Origin: a virus | IMG/VR virus record: IMGVR_UViG_3300048836_001247 | Coordinates: 1 to 34,597 of that record | Strand: one strand, 5' to 3' | Length of the DNA: 34,597 nt | Part shown: positions 14,388 to 21,597 of the stretch, in pieces | Layout: each line of letters begins with the position of its first letter | Numbering within the stretch: the first letter of the stretch is position 1 | Made by a program: the position numbers and the translations under genes | The notes under the pieces: generated by a model | Told to the model about the DNA's origin: nothing | Seen by the model: only the letters and a program-made list of their open reading frames with translations | Database searches by the model: none

Positions 14388-16482
14388 GCTTCACCTTCGC
14401 GCCGCCCATGTTCGACTGCCGCTGCGTGTACGCATTCATCCGCGCGATCTGCAACTGCGTCTGCCGCTGCATCTCCGACTTTTCGCGCTCTAGTTGCGCG
14501 TCCAACTCGGCTTTGTATCGCTGGATTTCGGCCTGCAATTGCGCCTTGAACTGCTCGGCCTGCATCTCGGCTTGCAAACGCTGCTGCTCGATCTGGAACT
14601 GGCGCTGATCGTCGGCCGCCTGCGCCTGCATCTCGGCGCCCTTGATCTGCATCTGAGCCTGCGCCTTGATCTTCTCCGCTTCGATCTGCGGATTCGGCGG
14701 AGGCGGCTGCGGCGGCTGCTTGCTCGGGTCGGTCCAGAATTCCTCGGGCGACCGGAAACCCATCGCCTGCGTTAAGCGGGATGCTGTGTTGTAGAGGTTT
14801 TCCGGCTTGACCATGCCCACCGGCAGCAACTGCATCTGCATCGCCATGAGTTGTTGCAACTGCTGCGTCTGCATCTCTTTCGAGCCAGCACCCAAAGCGA
14901 CTTGCACGCTCAGATTCGACCGGCGCACCCACTCTCGAGGGTCAATCGGCACCCACTCGTTAGACAGCCGTACCTTCTCGGCCTTCGTCGCGTTCTTAAG
15001 CGTGATCTGGTGCAGCAGCAGGAACAGGTCTCGCACGCCGTCCGACAGGGATCGCGCAACCGCTTCGATCCGGCTCTGTGCCTGCGTGATTAGCTGCGAA
15101 ACACCCGAAGCGGTCTTGTTCAGCGCCTGGCTATCGAGCATCGCCCCGCCTTGAAAGTACGGGTTGATACCGCTGGCGTCTTGCTTCCAAGCGTCGACGT
15201 ACTGAATGCCCGACAGAGCCGTCTTGCCAACGTCAGGCGTCACAAGCGGCATGGTCGCGCTAGCAGGGTCGCCCTGCACCCGAACCACGCCACCGGGCCG
15301 CGACACCAGCATGTCGTCCAGATTCACCCGGTTTACATCGACCGCAGTCCGAGGTTGAACCGCAAGGTACTGGCTATCCAGCATCCCGCGAATCAGCGCC
15401 GTCTTGATCGCCGTAATCTCGGCCAGCAAGTCGTAGAAACTCAGCCCGTGGTGCCGGTGCCCGAACAGGATCGGCGAGAAAGCCGCAAACGGCACGCAAT
15501 CGGCCGCGTCGTTGTCCAGAACTTTCTTGTTCGCGACGCAGACCTTGCGCAGTTCCGCGATTCCATCACGGTCGATGTCGGCCCGCAGGTAGCACTCGCG
15601 GTACAACACCCGGCGCATCGACGGATCGGGGTCGACCGATTCTCCGAACTCGTCCTCGAATCGGTTGCGGGCGTCTTCCTCCGCGCTGTCCATCCACTCG
15701 TCGGGGCCGAACTCGTCGTCGGCGATGTCGTAACCCATCTCCCGCAGCTCGGAGATCGTCACCATCCGACGGTGTTCGACGAATGTCGCGCGTTGCAGCG
15801 AGACGGTACGTACCGTCTTGTGAACGAGCAATTCCTCAGGGGGCACCGCCGCGTACTTCGCCATTTCCTCGGCGTAGCGGCGCCGGACCTTCACGTCGTG
15901 CAGCATCGGCGCCGGAATCTCCACGGGCCCGGCCATCGGGTCCATGTACAAGCCGCCGCCGTTCGGGTCGGGGTACGCCGTGTGCTCGACGACCTCGACA
16001 TCCGCGTCGCCCAGCAGCAGACCCAGCTCGTCGTCGCTCTTGCCGCGGTATTCCTCGGTCTGGATGTCCTCGCTCGAATCCCACCAGACCTTCGCGTATC
16101 CAGTGCCGAGCAAGAGCGCGTCCTGCACGATCACGCAGAAATGCTGGAATGCGTCGTTGCGTTCCAACGCCAGCCAGTTGATGTATTCCGTCTCCAACTT
16201 GGCCTGCTTTTCATCTTCCGGGCCGCGAGCATCGAACCGAACCAGTTCATCGCCGCCGAGGAACACCCGCAGCAATTGCGGCATGGCCCACAGCACCGTA
16301 TCGCGCAAGTCCGTTGCGACCACTTGCGAGCGGCCTTCGCGTTCGTCCCCGTAGGGTTCGCCCAGGAATCGCGCAATCGCCTCGGCACGCTTCTCCGATA
16401 GCTCGCCGTCGCCATACCCATACGACTCACCCTCTCGCGCTTCGATCAGCGCCAGAAGTTCGTCGTCAGTCATGCGAGCCAT
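14377..16482 (-). CDS. Portal protein, P22-like with C-terminal coiled-coil barrel
   Basis: A 701-residue protein. The ATG at 16482 is chosen: it overlaps the terminase stop (TAATG) and has a GAGGAA site 8 bases upstream; an in-frame upstream start lacks both. P22-type elements include SQVVATDLRDTVLWAMPQLL, ALLLGTGYAKVWWD, FSPILFGHRHHGLSFYDLLA, RTAVDVNRVNLDDMLVSRPG and NKTASGVSQLITQAQSRIEA. Residues of about 575-690 are a long Gln/Glu/Ala coiled coil, like the helical barrel of the P22 portal. It forms the dodecameric DNA channel at one vertex and docks the terminase. Its length fits this family. Confidence 0.93.
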   Translation of the reverse strand: MARMTDDELLALIEAREGESYGYGDGELSEKRAEAIARFLGEPYGDEREGRSQVVATDLRDTVLWAMPQLLRVFLGGDELVRFDARGPEDEKQAKLETEYINWLALERNDAFQHFCVIVQDALLLGTGYAKVWWDSSEDIQTEEYRGKSDDELGLLLGDADVEVVEHTAYPDPNGGGLYMDPMAGPVEIPAPMLHDVKVRRRYAEEMAKYAAVPPEELLVHKTVRTVSLQRATFVEHRRMVTISELREMGYDIADDEFGPDEWMDSAEEDARNRFEDEFGESVDPDPSMRRVLYRECYLRADIDRDGIAELRKVCVANKKVLDNDAADCVPFAAFSPILFGHRHHGLSFYDLLAEITAIKTALIRGMLDSQYLAVQPRTAVDVNRVNLDDMLVSRPGGVVRVQGDPASATMPLVTPDVGKTALSGIQYVDAWKQDASGINPYFQGGAMLDSQALNKTASGVSQLITQAQSRIEAVARSLSDGVRDLFLLLHQITLKNATKAEKVRLSNEWVPIDPREWVRRSNLSVQVALGAGSKEMQTQQLQQLMAMQMQLLPVGMVKPENLYNTASRLTQAMGFRSPEEFWTDPSKQPPQPPPPNPQIEAEKIKAQAQMQIKGAEMQAQAADDQRQFQIEQQRLQAEMQAEQFKAQLQAEIQRYKAELDAQLEREKSEMQRQTQLQIARMNAYTQRQSNMGGAKVKRGH

Positions 16483-17735
16483 TAAATGATTCCTCGGTTG
16501 TCGTACTTGATCTCGCCCCATTGCTCGTTGCGCATCTGGTCGGCAATGACTGCGAGATAGCGAAAAGCGTCTGCCGAGTGCGAGTGTTCGTCGTGAACAG
16601 GCGCCGTCGGCTCGTTCGTGGTTACGGGAATGTTTCGCCGGTATCGCTTCAAGTGCTCTAGAAGCGCCTGCGTCTTTGTCTCGTCGAAGTACACCTGCCC
16701 GAACAGCATCCGGGCGGCTTTGATGCCCTGCTCAACCCCGATGTTCGGCACGATCTGCACCGCACCTAACTGCGTTGCCAGAATCTCGCGCGCCGTCTTG
16801 CCGGTCTTGAAGTCCTTCGCATCCCCGTCGTGCGGCAGGTAGTGCGTGCCGAAGTTCAAGAGCCGCTGCTTAATCATCGCGGCGTATTCGTCCAGCGTCC
16901 GGTGCGAGTCCTCGATGAAGTCGATTACCCGAATCTCGCTCGTGGACTTCTGGACTAGCAGGATCGACATGCTGTCGTTCCAGCCCAAGTCCCAAACCGT
17001 GTGAACTTTCAGCTTCGGATCGTAGGGAACCGGCCGCACCCTGCCGTCCAGGTACGCCTTGTCAATCTCTTTCGCGTAGATAGCCCCGGACACCGACCGG
17101 CGTGGCACCCCCTCCCAAATGTTTTCATAGGAGTCCGGGTCGCGCTTTAGCGTGTCCTGCCGCTCGGCTTCCAACTCGGGCGGAAACCACGGGTTGTCGC
17201 GCCAGTTCAGTTGTTCGATCACCGATCCCGCAGGCGGCACAGCAACAAACCGGCGATACGTCTCGTCGGTTTCCAGTTCCGGGTTAAACGACACCCATAT
17301 TTCCGAGCCTGGCTTGCGAATCGTCGGCGTCAGCACATCCCACGACCGCTTGGAGACTGCCTGCGCTTCCTCGATCCATACAACGTCGATGCCCTCGAAG
17401 GACTTGATCGACTCGACAGTCTGTGTACTCAGCCCGGCAAAGATGAATTCGGAGCCGTTCTTGCAGCGAATCTCGGTGGCGAGGATGTCGTACAGCTTCC
17501 CAAGCCCTAGCCCCTCGATCTGGTCCGAGAGCAGCTTGTGCACCGAATCCTTGATCGACCGCTGTACTTCCCGCGTACACAGCACCCGGAGAGGCTTTTG
17601 CGCGGCTTGGATCAGAAGTGCCCTTGCAAAGCCCCAGGACTTCGCCGATCCCCTGCCGCCGTGGGCTACCTTGTACCGGGCAGGCTCAAACAGGAACGCG
17701 AGCTTGTCGGGAAACTGCGCATCAATTTCCGCCAT
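16482..17735 (-). CDS. terL: Terminase large subunit
   Basis: A 417-residue packaging motor of the Terminase_3 (PBSX-like) type. The ATPase has Walker A GGRGSAKSW at residues 26-34, and Walker B IDVVWIEEAQAV near residues 115-126 with the catalytic Glu. The nuclease domain shows VWDLGWNDSMS, PHDGDAKDF and HDEHSHSADAFRY, the spaced acidic residues expected for RNaseH-like metal binding. It overlaps the small subunit gene by 14 bases and the portal by one base. It cleaves concatemers and drives DNA into the procapsid. Confidence 0.96.
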   Translation of the reverse strand: MAEIDAQFPDKLAFLFEPARYKVAHGGRGSAKSWGFARALLIQAAQKPLRVLCTREVQRSIKDSVHKLLSDQIEGLGLGKLYDILATEIRCKNGSEFIFAGLSTQTVESIKSFEGIDVVWIEEAQAVSKRSWDVLTPTIRKPGSEIWVSFNPELETDETYRRFVAVPPAGSVIEQLNWRDNPWFPPELEAERQDTLKRDPDSYENIWEGVPRRSVSGAIYAKEIDKAYLDGRVRPVPYDPKLKVHTVWDLGWNDSMSILLVQKSTSEIRVIDFIEDSHRTLDEYAAMIKQRLLNFGTHYLPHDGDAKDFKTGKTAREILATQLGAVQIVPNIGVEQGIKAARMLFGQVYFDETKTQALLEHLKRYRRNIPVTTNEPTAPVHDEHSHSADAFRYLAVIADQMRNEQWGEIKYDNRGII

Positions 17736-18009
17736 CGGGCTTTACGAAGCGCACGGCAACCGACACGGGAATGTCGCCCCCGTTCGGCCCACTCAATGAC
17801 ACTGCCTGCGCCGGCTTACCCTCTAACCGGTCGCCGAGTTCCTTAAGCGCCGTCATGTCGCCTTCCAGCGCCTTGTCGATCAGCGCATTGGCGCACGCTT
17901 CGAGCGCATCTTTCCTGTCCAGTGCCGATCGTGCGGACAGTGCCCGCTCTACCGCAGCCGTCCAGACTTTCGCCTTTGCCGCGTTCTGATTTCCGAGGGG
18001 TGCAGCCAT
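17722..18009 (-). CDS. Probable terminase small subunit
   Basis: A 95-residue protein at the head of the late operon, overlapping terL by 14 bases. The N-terminus MAAPLGNQNAAKAKVWTAAV is the start seen in a widespread family encoded next to terL. Helices LSARSALDRKDALEACANAL and MTALKELGDRLEGKPAQAV follow. It would recognise the packaging site and load TerL. The position is the strongest evidence; the family is not certain from sequence alone. Confidence 0.7.
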   Translation of the reverse strand: MAAPLGNQNAAKAKVWTAAVERALSARSALDRKDALEACANALIDKALEGDMTALKELGDRLEGKPAQAVSLSGPNGGDIPVSVAVRFVKPDGGN

Positions 18010-18050
18010 TGTCTTAATCTAAGTGCCTGTTATTTGGGCACATTCCGGCG

Positions 18051-18074
18051 AAAAAAAGCCGGCGCTAGGCCGGC
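18051..18074 (-). terminator. Strong terminator between the Q-like gene and the late operon
   Basis: On the minus strand, GCCGGC (18074-18069) and GCCGGC (18063-18058) pair around a short loop and are followed by seven T residues (18057-18051). It lies after the possible antiterminator gene and before terS. This is where lambda-like phages keep the late terminator that Q overrides. I looked for a -35/-10 pair in 18075-18180 on this strand and saw only weak matches. Confidence 0.8.
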
Positions 18075-18142
18075 GTAACGCGCTTGATGCGCGAGGGGAG
18101 GAGACTGCGGAAACACGCCGGCAACTATCAGGCGTATCTCAA

Positions 18143-18541
18143 TCAATCGACATTTTCCGTTATTTGACAAGGGGCCGCCACAGAAATTGTGTCAACCCCT
18201 GCATATACTCGGCGGCGCGCATCCTTCACGAGTTGATACCACCGCTGCCGCGAGAATCCGAGCGCGCTGGCGATGCGCTTTACCGGCACTTTCGGGCGCG
18301 AGTAGGGGCGCCACAGATATTCGATGCTCACGATCTGGCCGTCCCTGCCCTCTGCGCCGAGAATTGCCATGTGCAACGCGGCTAGCATCGGGTCTAGGCG
18401 TGCATTCCCTTCTCGACCACCCGGCAGGCGCACGAGCGAGCCGATGACGCTCTGCGGATTCGGACTCGGCGCGTACAGCCGGCGCGACCGTGCCCATGCT
18501 CCCCATTCGTAGAACAGCGCGTGCAGGTCGCTATCAGTCAT
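18143..18541 (-). CDS. Possible Q-type late antiterminator
   Basis: A 132-residue protein. The N-terminal LHALFYEWGAWARSRR resembles the 'L-x-x-WGAWAR' start of one lambdoid Q antiterminator family. The C-terminal half holds an HTH-like region (KRIASALGFSRQRWYQLVKD) after a basic stretch. The ATG at 18541 has an AGGT ribosome site. It is the last gene before a strong terminator and the terminase genes, the usual site of Q. It may let RNA polymerase read through the terminators of the late operon. A DUF1133-like DNA-binding protein is the alternative. Confidence 0.5.
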   Translation of the reverse strand: MTDSDLHALFYEWGAWARSRRLYAPSPNPQSVIGSLVRLPGGREGNARLDPMLAALHMAILGAEGRDGQIVSIEYLWRPYSRPKVPVKRIASALGFSRQRWYQLVKDARRRVYAGVDTISVAAPCQITENVD

Positions 18542-18562
18542 ACCTACGGACCTCGGACACGT

Positions 18563-18730
18563 TCATCGCTTCCTCGCCCACATCCAATGCGCCCGCCTAC
18601 CGAAGAAGTAGACATACACAAATAGCCAATATTGGGGGAGCAACCATGATGCGTGGACATTCACGGGAGTGCCGCCCTCGTTCAGCGAGAAGCCCCACCG
18701 GCGCAGGTACGAAACGCCTTTCACAGCCAT
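18563..18730 (-). CDS. Small predicted membrane protein
   Basis: A 55-residue protein overlapping the preceding gene by 10 bases. After a basic start (MAVKGVSYLRRWGFSL) it has an aromatic hydrophobic segment, WLLPQYWLFVYVYFFG, followed by RR and a basic tail. This reads as one membrane segment with a positive flank. Function unknown. Confidence 0.5.
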   Translation of the reverse strand: MAVKGVSYLRRWGFSLNEGGTPVNVHASWLLPQYWLFVYVYFFGRRAHWMWARKR

Positions 18731-18894
18731 TCGGTCGTCTCCTTAAGGCGCTGTTCTTCTTGCATGTCCTCGATCTTTCGGCGCGTGCGGGTCAACTCAG
18801 GATTCCTCGGCTCGGTCGGCCTGCGGATGCCTTTCCTGCGGTCGGTGGCCGCTTTCACTTCCTCGGCGATGTGGTCGCGGATCGGGCGCCTCAA
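18721..18894 (-). CDS. Small charged helical protein
   Basis: A 57-residue protein. The proposed start is the TTG at 18894, which overlaps the upstream stop as TTGA. It is charged and helical (HIAEEVKAATDRRKG, TRRKIEDMQEEQRLKETTEWL). An in-frame extension upstream only reads the neighbouring gene in a wrong frame and is not counted. No family recognised. Confidence 0.55.
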   Translation of the reverse strand: MRRPIRDHIAEEVKAATDRRKGIRRPTEPRNPELTRTRRKIEDMQEEQRLKETTEWL

Positions 18895-19085
18895 TTCAGC
18901 GCCCCGCGCCGGACCCGCTTCGCCGCTGCCAACGCCTGCTCTATCGCCAGAATCACGACCTCGGGATCTTCGAGTGAACTTCCGACGCACACCCGATCCG
19001 GCGCATGAAACGTGATACAGACGACTTCGCGTAGGTTGTCCGTGTCCATCTCGTCTACTGCGGCGTGTAGTTCGTCGGCAGTCAT
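18891..19085 (-). CDS. Small phage protein of unknown function
   Basis: A 64-residue protein with ATGA overlap to the upstream stop. It is acidic at the start (MTADELHAAVDEMDTDNLRE), then a strand VVCITFHAP, then a helix (PEVVILAIEQALAAAKRVRR). It is compact and soluble, possibly a small regulator. Function unknown. Confidence 0.6.
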   Translation of the reverse strand: MTADELHAAVDEMDTDNLREVVCITFHAPDRVCVGSSLEDPEVVILAIEQALAAAKRVRRGALN

Positions 19086-19186
19086 TCGTCGCCCATCGCG
19101 CTAAACGCCCACCATGCACAGGCGGCGCAGGCAGCCATAGCGCCGACGATGAAGCCGAGCAGGAAGGGGAATAGGCCGGGCGTCAT
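19082..19186 (-). CDS. 34-residue single-pass membrane peptide
   Basis: The product MTPGLFPFLLGFIVGAMAAC-to-end is almost wholly one hydrophobic segment with a short acidic tail (MGDE). It overlaps both neighbours by four bases (ATGA), which argues that it is a real gene. It is too short to be a pinholin of a known type with confidence. Function unknown. Confidence 0.55.
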   Translation of the reverse strand: MTPGLFPFLLGFIVGAMAACAACAWWAFSAMGDE

Positions 19187-19815
19187 GCGTGCCCTTCTTG
19201 GGTACGTCCGTGCCCGGATTGGGTTTCCAGCGTTTCGACCCACTTCTGCGCGTAATGGGCGCATTTGCGGGCATCGTCCAGAGCCGGGCCTTTCGCACCG
19301 GCACGCATCGCGTACTTCAAGACGTTGCCGCGCAGGAAACCCGGGAAACCGTCCGGCATACACGACGCCATAACGGTCCACGGCTGCACCGGCATTTCGC
19401 GGTAATGCGTGCCGGCTTCCTGCCGATCGTCTGCGCGGTCGTTCACTGGCAAGTCGAACGGCGAACTAACAATGCGGTATCGAACAATGTCTGAATCGAG
19501 GCCTTTGTGGCCCCAAGACCACCGTTCCGCCGGTCCACGTCCCCGCGCCCTAGCATCGAAACGGCAGCAAATCTCCACTACCGTATTCGGGGAAACCGGG
19601 CACTCGCCGCCCGCCCAGTCGATCCATCCGTCGTCGGCAGGCACCGTCCGCGCGTCTGCATACCCTTCCGGCATCCGCACCCGATACCGGCGCACCGACG
19701 ACCAATCGACCGACTCGGCGAGCATCGTCATCTGCACTGCCCCGTAATCCGCTTCGACCAGCGTGCCGGGCTTTACCGGGCATTCGTCGCCGTTATGGGG
19801 TATCCACTCGATCAT
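19183..19815 (-). CDS. DUF3310-domain protein with duplicated N-terminal module
   Basis: A 210-residue protein starting at the ATG at 19815 (GGAG site; overlaps the upstream stop). The first part has two related modules: WIPHNGDECPVKPGTLVEA near residue 4 and WIDWAGGECPVSPNTVVEI near residue 65. The C-terminal part is DUF3310: AGTHYREMPVQPWTV, GFLRGNVLKYAMRAGAKG and DDARKCAHYAQKWVETLE. DUF3310 proteins are common in phage replication regions; the activity is not settled. A longer in-frame ORF overlaps the HNH gene and is not the real start. Confidence 0.75.
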   Translation of the reverse strand: MIEWIPHNGDECPVKPGTLVEADYGAVQMTMLAESVDWSSVRRYRVRMPEGYADARTVPADDGWIDWAGGECPVSPNTVVEICCRFDARARGRGPAERWSWGHKGLDSDIVRYRIVSSPFDLPVNDRADDRQEAGTHYREMPVQPWTVMASCMPDGFPGFLRGNVLKYAMRAGAKGPALDDARKCAHYAQKWVETLETQSGHGRTQEGHA

Positions 19816-19919
19816 CGCCGCTTCTCCATCTGCGCCAATCTGCGGTGATACCGCGCCACGGCCCGCAGGTGCTTCCGGAGACGCCAATGGGCGATGATTG
19901 CTGCATATAGCGATTTCAT
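19812..19919 (-). CDS. 35-residue basic peptide
   Basis: MKSLYAAIIAHWRLRKHLRA followed by a strongly basic helix (VARYHRRLAQMEKRR). It overlaps its neighbours by four bases on each side (ATGA twice). The hydrophobic start and Arg-rich rest could bind membrane or nucleic acid. Function unknown. Confidence 0.5.
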   Translation of the reverse strand: MKSLYAAIIAHWRLRKHLRAVARYHRRLAQMEKRR

Positions 19920-20428
19920 GCTGGCTCCACAGAGACACGAACAAGCCCTGCGATATGGTCGCGGGAGACCGGGTTATGCGTATGGAAACGAGCAGCGCCC
20001 TTTGAGTAAGCCGCCGAGGCATCATCCACGTTCGGAAATGTTCCGAGGCAGACCGTCCTTCCGTTTACACAGATGTTCGCCCTGAATTTCCCGGAAGCGG
20101 ACGCGCACACGCCCTTAACTCCAACCCGATTGTTGATGTTCGGACTGGCGCGGTTTTGCTGGTTCTGGCTATGACTCGTTGCACGAAGATTCGCAATCCG
20201 GTTGTCTAATCGATCGCCGTTGACGTGATCGATCTGGGCACCGGAGGAAACTGGGCCGTGTACATGCTCGTAGATGTAGCGATGCACGCGAATCAACCGG
20301 CCGCCGATCTTCGCAATCAGGTAGCCCTTCGCGTTCACACTACCGATTCCTCTGCGTAGCGAGCCATCCGGCATTAGCCGATCGATTTGGCCCTCGTCTG
20401 CGCGAACGATGACAGTGCTCCGGTTCAT
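19916..20428 (-). CDS. HNH homing endonuclease with AP2-like DNA-binding domain
   Basis: A 170-residue free-standing homing endonuclease. The HNH core lies near the middle: RVHRYIYEHVHG, QIDHVNGDRLDNRIANLR and ATSHSQNQQN. The C-terminal AP2-like domain follows: GVKGVCASASGKFRANICV and VCLGTFPNVDDASAAYSKGA. Its base composition looks less GC-rich than neighbouring genes. It overlaps both neighbours by ATGA, so insertion has not broken the operon. It is similar in layout to the HNH gene at 25437-25901. Confidence 0.88.
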   Translation of the reverse strand: MNRSTVIVRADEGQIDRLMPDGSLRRGIGSVNAKGYLIAKIGGRLIRVHRYIYEHVHGPVSSGAQIDHVNGDRLDNRIANLRATSHSQNQQNRASPNINNRVGVKGVCASASGKFRANICVNGRTVCLGTFPNVDDASAAYSKGAARFHTHNPVSRDHIAGLVRVSVEPA

Positions 20429-20901
20429 TTAATAGCCCTCACTTCAATGCGAATCAAGCCGCCAATTTGGTCAGACAACTCGAAGTTCATCGACCACCTA
20501 CTGTCGTCAACTCCGAGCGCGTCAGACACGCCATCGATTCCAGACTTCATCCGAGCAATGCAGTTGTCGATGTCGATCCTTCTGCGCGACGGCGGAAAGA
20601 AGGTGAATTTCACATCGAGTCGGTCCGCTTCCATCGGCTGCGCACCTTGCGCCAAGACTTGCAGCCGGCAGGCTTCCCGGTATTGCTTCTTGAGCTTCGA
20701 CAGCGCCGCCCAATGCAGCCGGGCATTCGGGCTTAGGCCCTTCGGCGGCCACGGCAGGACGAATCGGCCCGTGAGCGGCTTTCGCGGTGGCGTGGCTACT
20801 ACCCCCTTGCCCGCTTCCTGTTCGGCGCGTGGCGCGGCCATACGTTCGACCGGAGCGCGTTTACGCATGAGGTCGTTGTACTGTTCCTCGGTTAGCCTCA
20901 T
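20425..20901 (-). CDS. rusA: RusA-family Holliday junction resolvase
   Basis: A 158-residue protein with a 40-residue N-terminal extension. The RusA core has FVLPWPPKGLSPNARLHW, the helix LSKLKKQYREACRLQ, then FFPPSRRRIDIDNCIARMK and DGVSDALGVDDSRW. The Asp residues of IDIDN and the later D-D pair match the metal site. The enzyme resolves branched DNA during recombination and before packaging. It is in the replication-side operon, ATGA-coupled to the small gene before it. Confidence 0.88.
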   Translation of the reverse strand: MRLTEEQYNDLMRKRAPVERMAAPRAEQEAGKGVVATPPRKPLTGRFVLPWPPKGLSPNARLHWAALSKLKKQYREACRLQVLAQGAQPMEADRLDVKFTFFPPSRRRIDIDNCIARMKSGIDGVSDALGVDDSRWSMNFELSDQIGGLIRIEVRAIK

Positions 20902-21074
20902 GCGTACCAGAACCCGACGTCATCTCGGCAGCGCGTATACGCGCCGACGAGGCTCTTGAAACCATGCGCGTGCAGGAAGTCGACTAGCAGTCGGTCGGCC
21001 TCTATGTGCGCGATTTCTTCGTCGCCGAGCAGCGCGAGTTCCTCCATCCGCTGAACCGCTTCGCTTTCCGTCAT
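20898..21074 (-). CDS. Small helical phage protein
   Basis: A 58-residue protein with a strong AAGGGGG ribosome site before the ATG at 21074. Helical and acidic (SEAVQRMEELALLGDEEIAH, ADRLLVDFLHAHGF), ending RCRDDVGFWYA. The final DDVGFWYA and 'FL..HGF..LV.AY..' pattern is the sort seen in small phage accessory proteins. Function unknown. Confidence 0.6.
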   Translation of the reverse strand: MTESEAVQRMEELALLGDEEIAHIEADRLLVDFLHAHGFKSLVGAYTRCRDDVGFWYA

Positions 21075-21214
21075 GCATCCCCCTTGTCGTCGTCCGCGCC
21101 GGCTTCGCGCTCGTAATCCCCGCACGCCGTATCCGCGCGCCGGTCGTGCAGCAGGCACCAGAGGCAGTGCATAGACTCGGAGTGCTGGCTGTGAGTGCAG
21201 TGCGCGCAGGTCAT
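21071..21214 (-). CDS. 47-residue Cys/His-rich protein
   Basis: It begins MTCAHCTHSQHSESMHCLWC, giving CxxC, HxxH and CxxC patterns, with a further Cys near residue 31, then an acidic tail. It probably binds zinc. The gene overlaps both neighbours by four bases (ATGA). It lies between the helicase loader and a small helical gene. Function unknown. Confidence 0.6.
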   Translation of the reverse strand: MTCAHCTHSQHSESMHCLWCLLHDRRADTACGDYEREAGADDDKGDA

Positions 21215-21597
21215 TCGGCAGGCATCCGCTTGGACTTCGATAGCCCGGACAACAGTTCTGCGACGCGCTGCTTGGCCGTCTCGTTGTCGGTGAATGAGTC
21301 GCCCGGCGCAGGCAGTGCAAGCCCGTCCATTTGCTTCCGCTCATGCGCGCCCTGGCGGCACAACTCGCAGAACTCGGGCAATGTCGGCGGCCATCCGCTA
21401 CCCGAGTCGATCAGCCGTTGGATCGCCACGCCAATCGACTGCGGCGCGTACCGAGACAGCGATTGCGCCCATACGCCTTTGACCTCATTCAGATCGCTAT
21501 CGGCCCACATGGCACCGACCTTTTGCGCCCCGTAGATCGCAGTGAAACGGCTGAAAAGCCGGTCAACGAGCGATGCGGGTAAGGGCTGGCTCGACAT
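21211..21597 (-). CDS. Lambda P-like replication protein (helicase loader)
   Basis: A 128-residue protein with a good GGAGG site; its start lies 35 bases inside the end of the DUF1376 gene. Family-type motifs are LFSRFTAIYGAQKVGAMWAD, LNEVKGVWAQSL, then WPPTLPEFCELCRQGAHERK. Lambda P homologues bring host DnaB helicase to the origin. The partner gene upstream carries the candidate origin repeats, which mirrors the O-P arrangement. It is shorter than lambda P. Confidence 0.72.
   Translation of the reverse strand: MSSQPLPASLVDRLFSRFTAIYGAQKVGAMWADSDLNEVKGVWAQSLSRYAPQSIGVAIQRLIDSGSGWPPTLPEFCELCRQGAHERKQMDGLALPAPGDSFTDNETAKQRVAELLSGLSKSKRMPAE

Noticed and set aside
15151-16401. A 416-codon plus-strand frame antisense to the portal
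   Set aside because: It mirrors the portal's codon bias; the composition (Arg/Val/His-rich) is typical of a shadow frame.
18075-18180. Late promoter on the minus strand (TTGTCA or TTGACA followed by GATAGT-like)
   Set aside because: Spacing or hexamer quality is poor in every pairing tried, so I did not call it.
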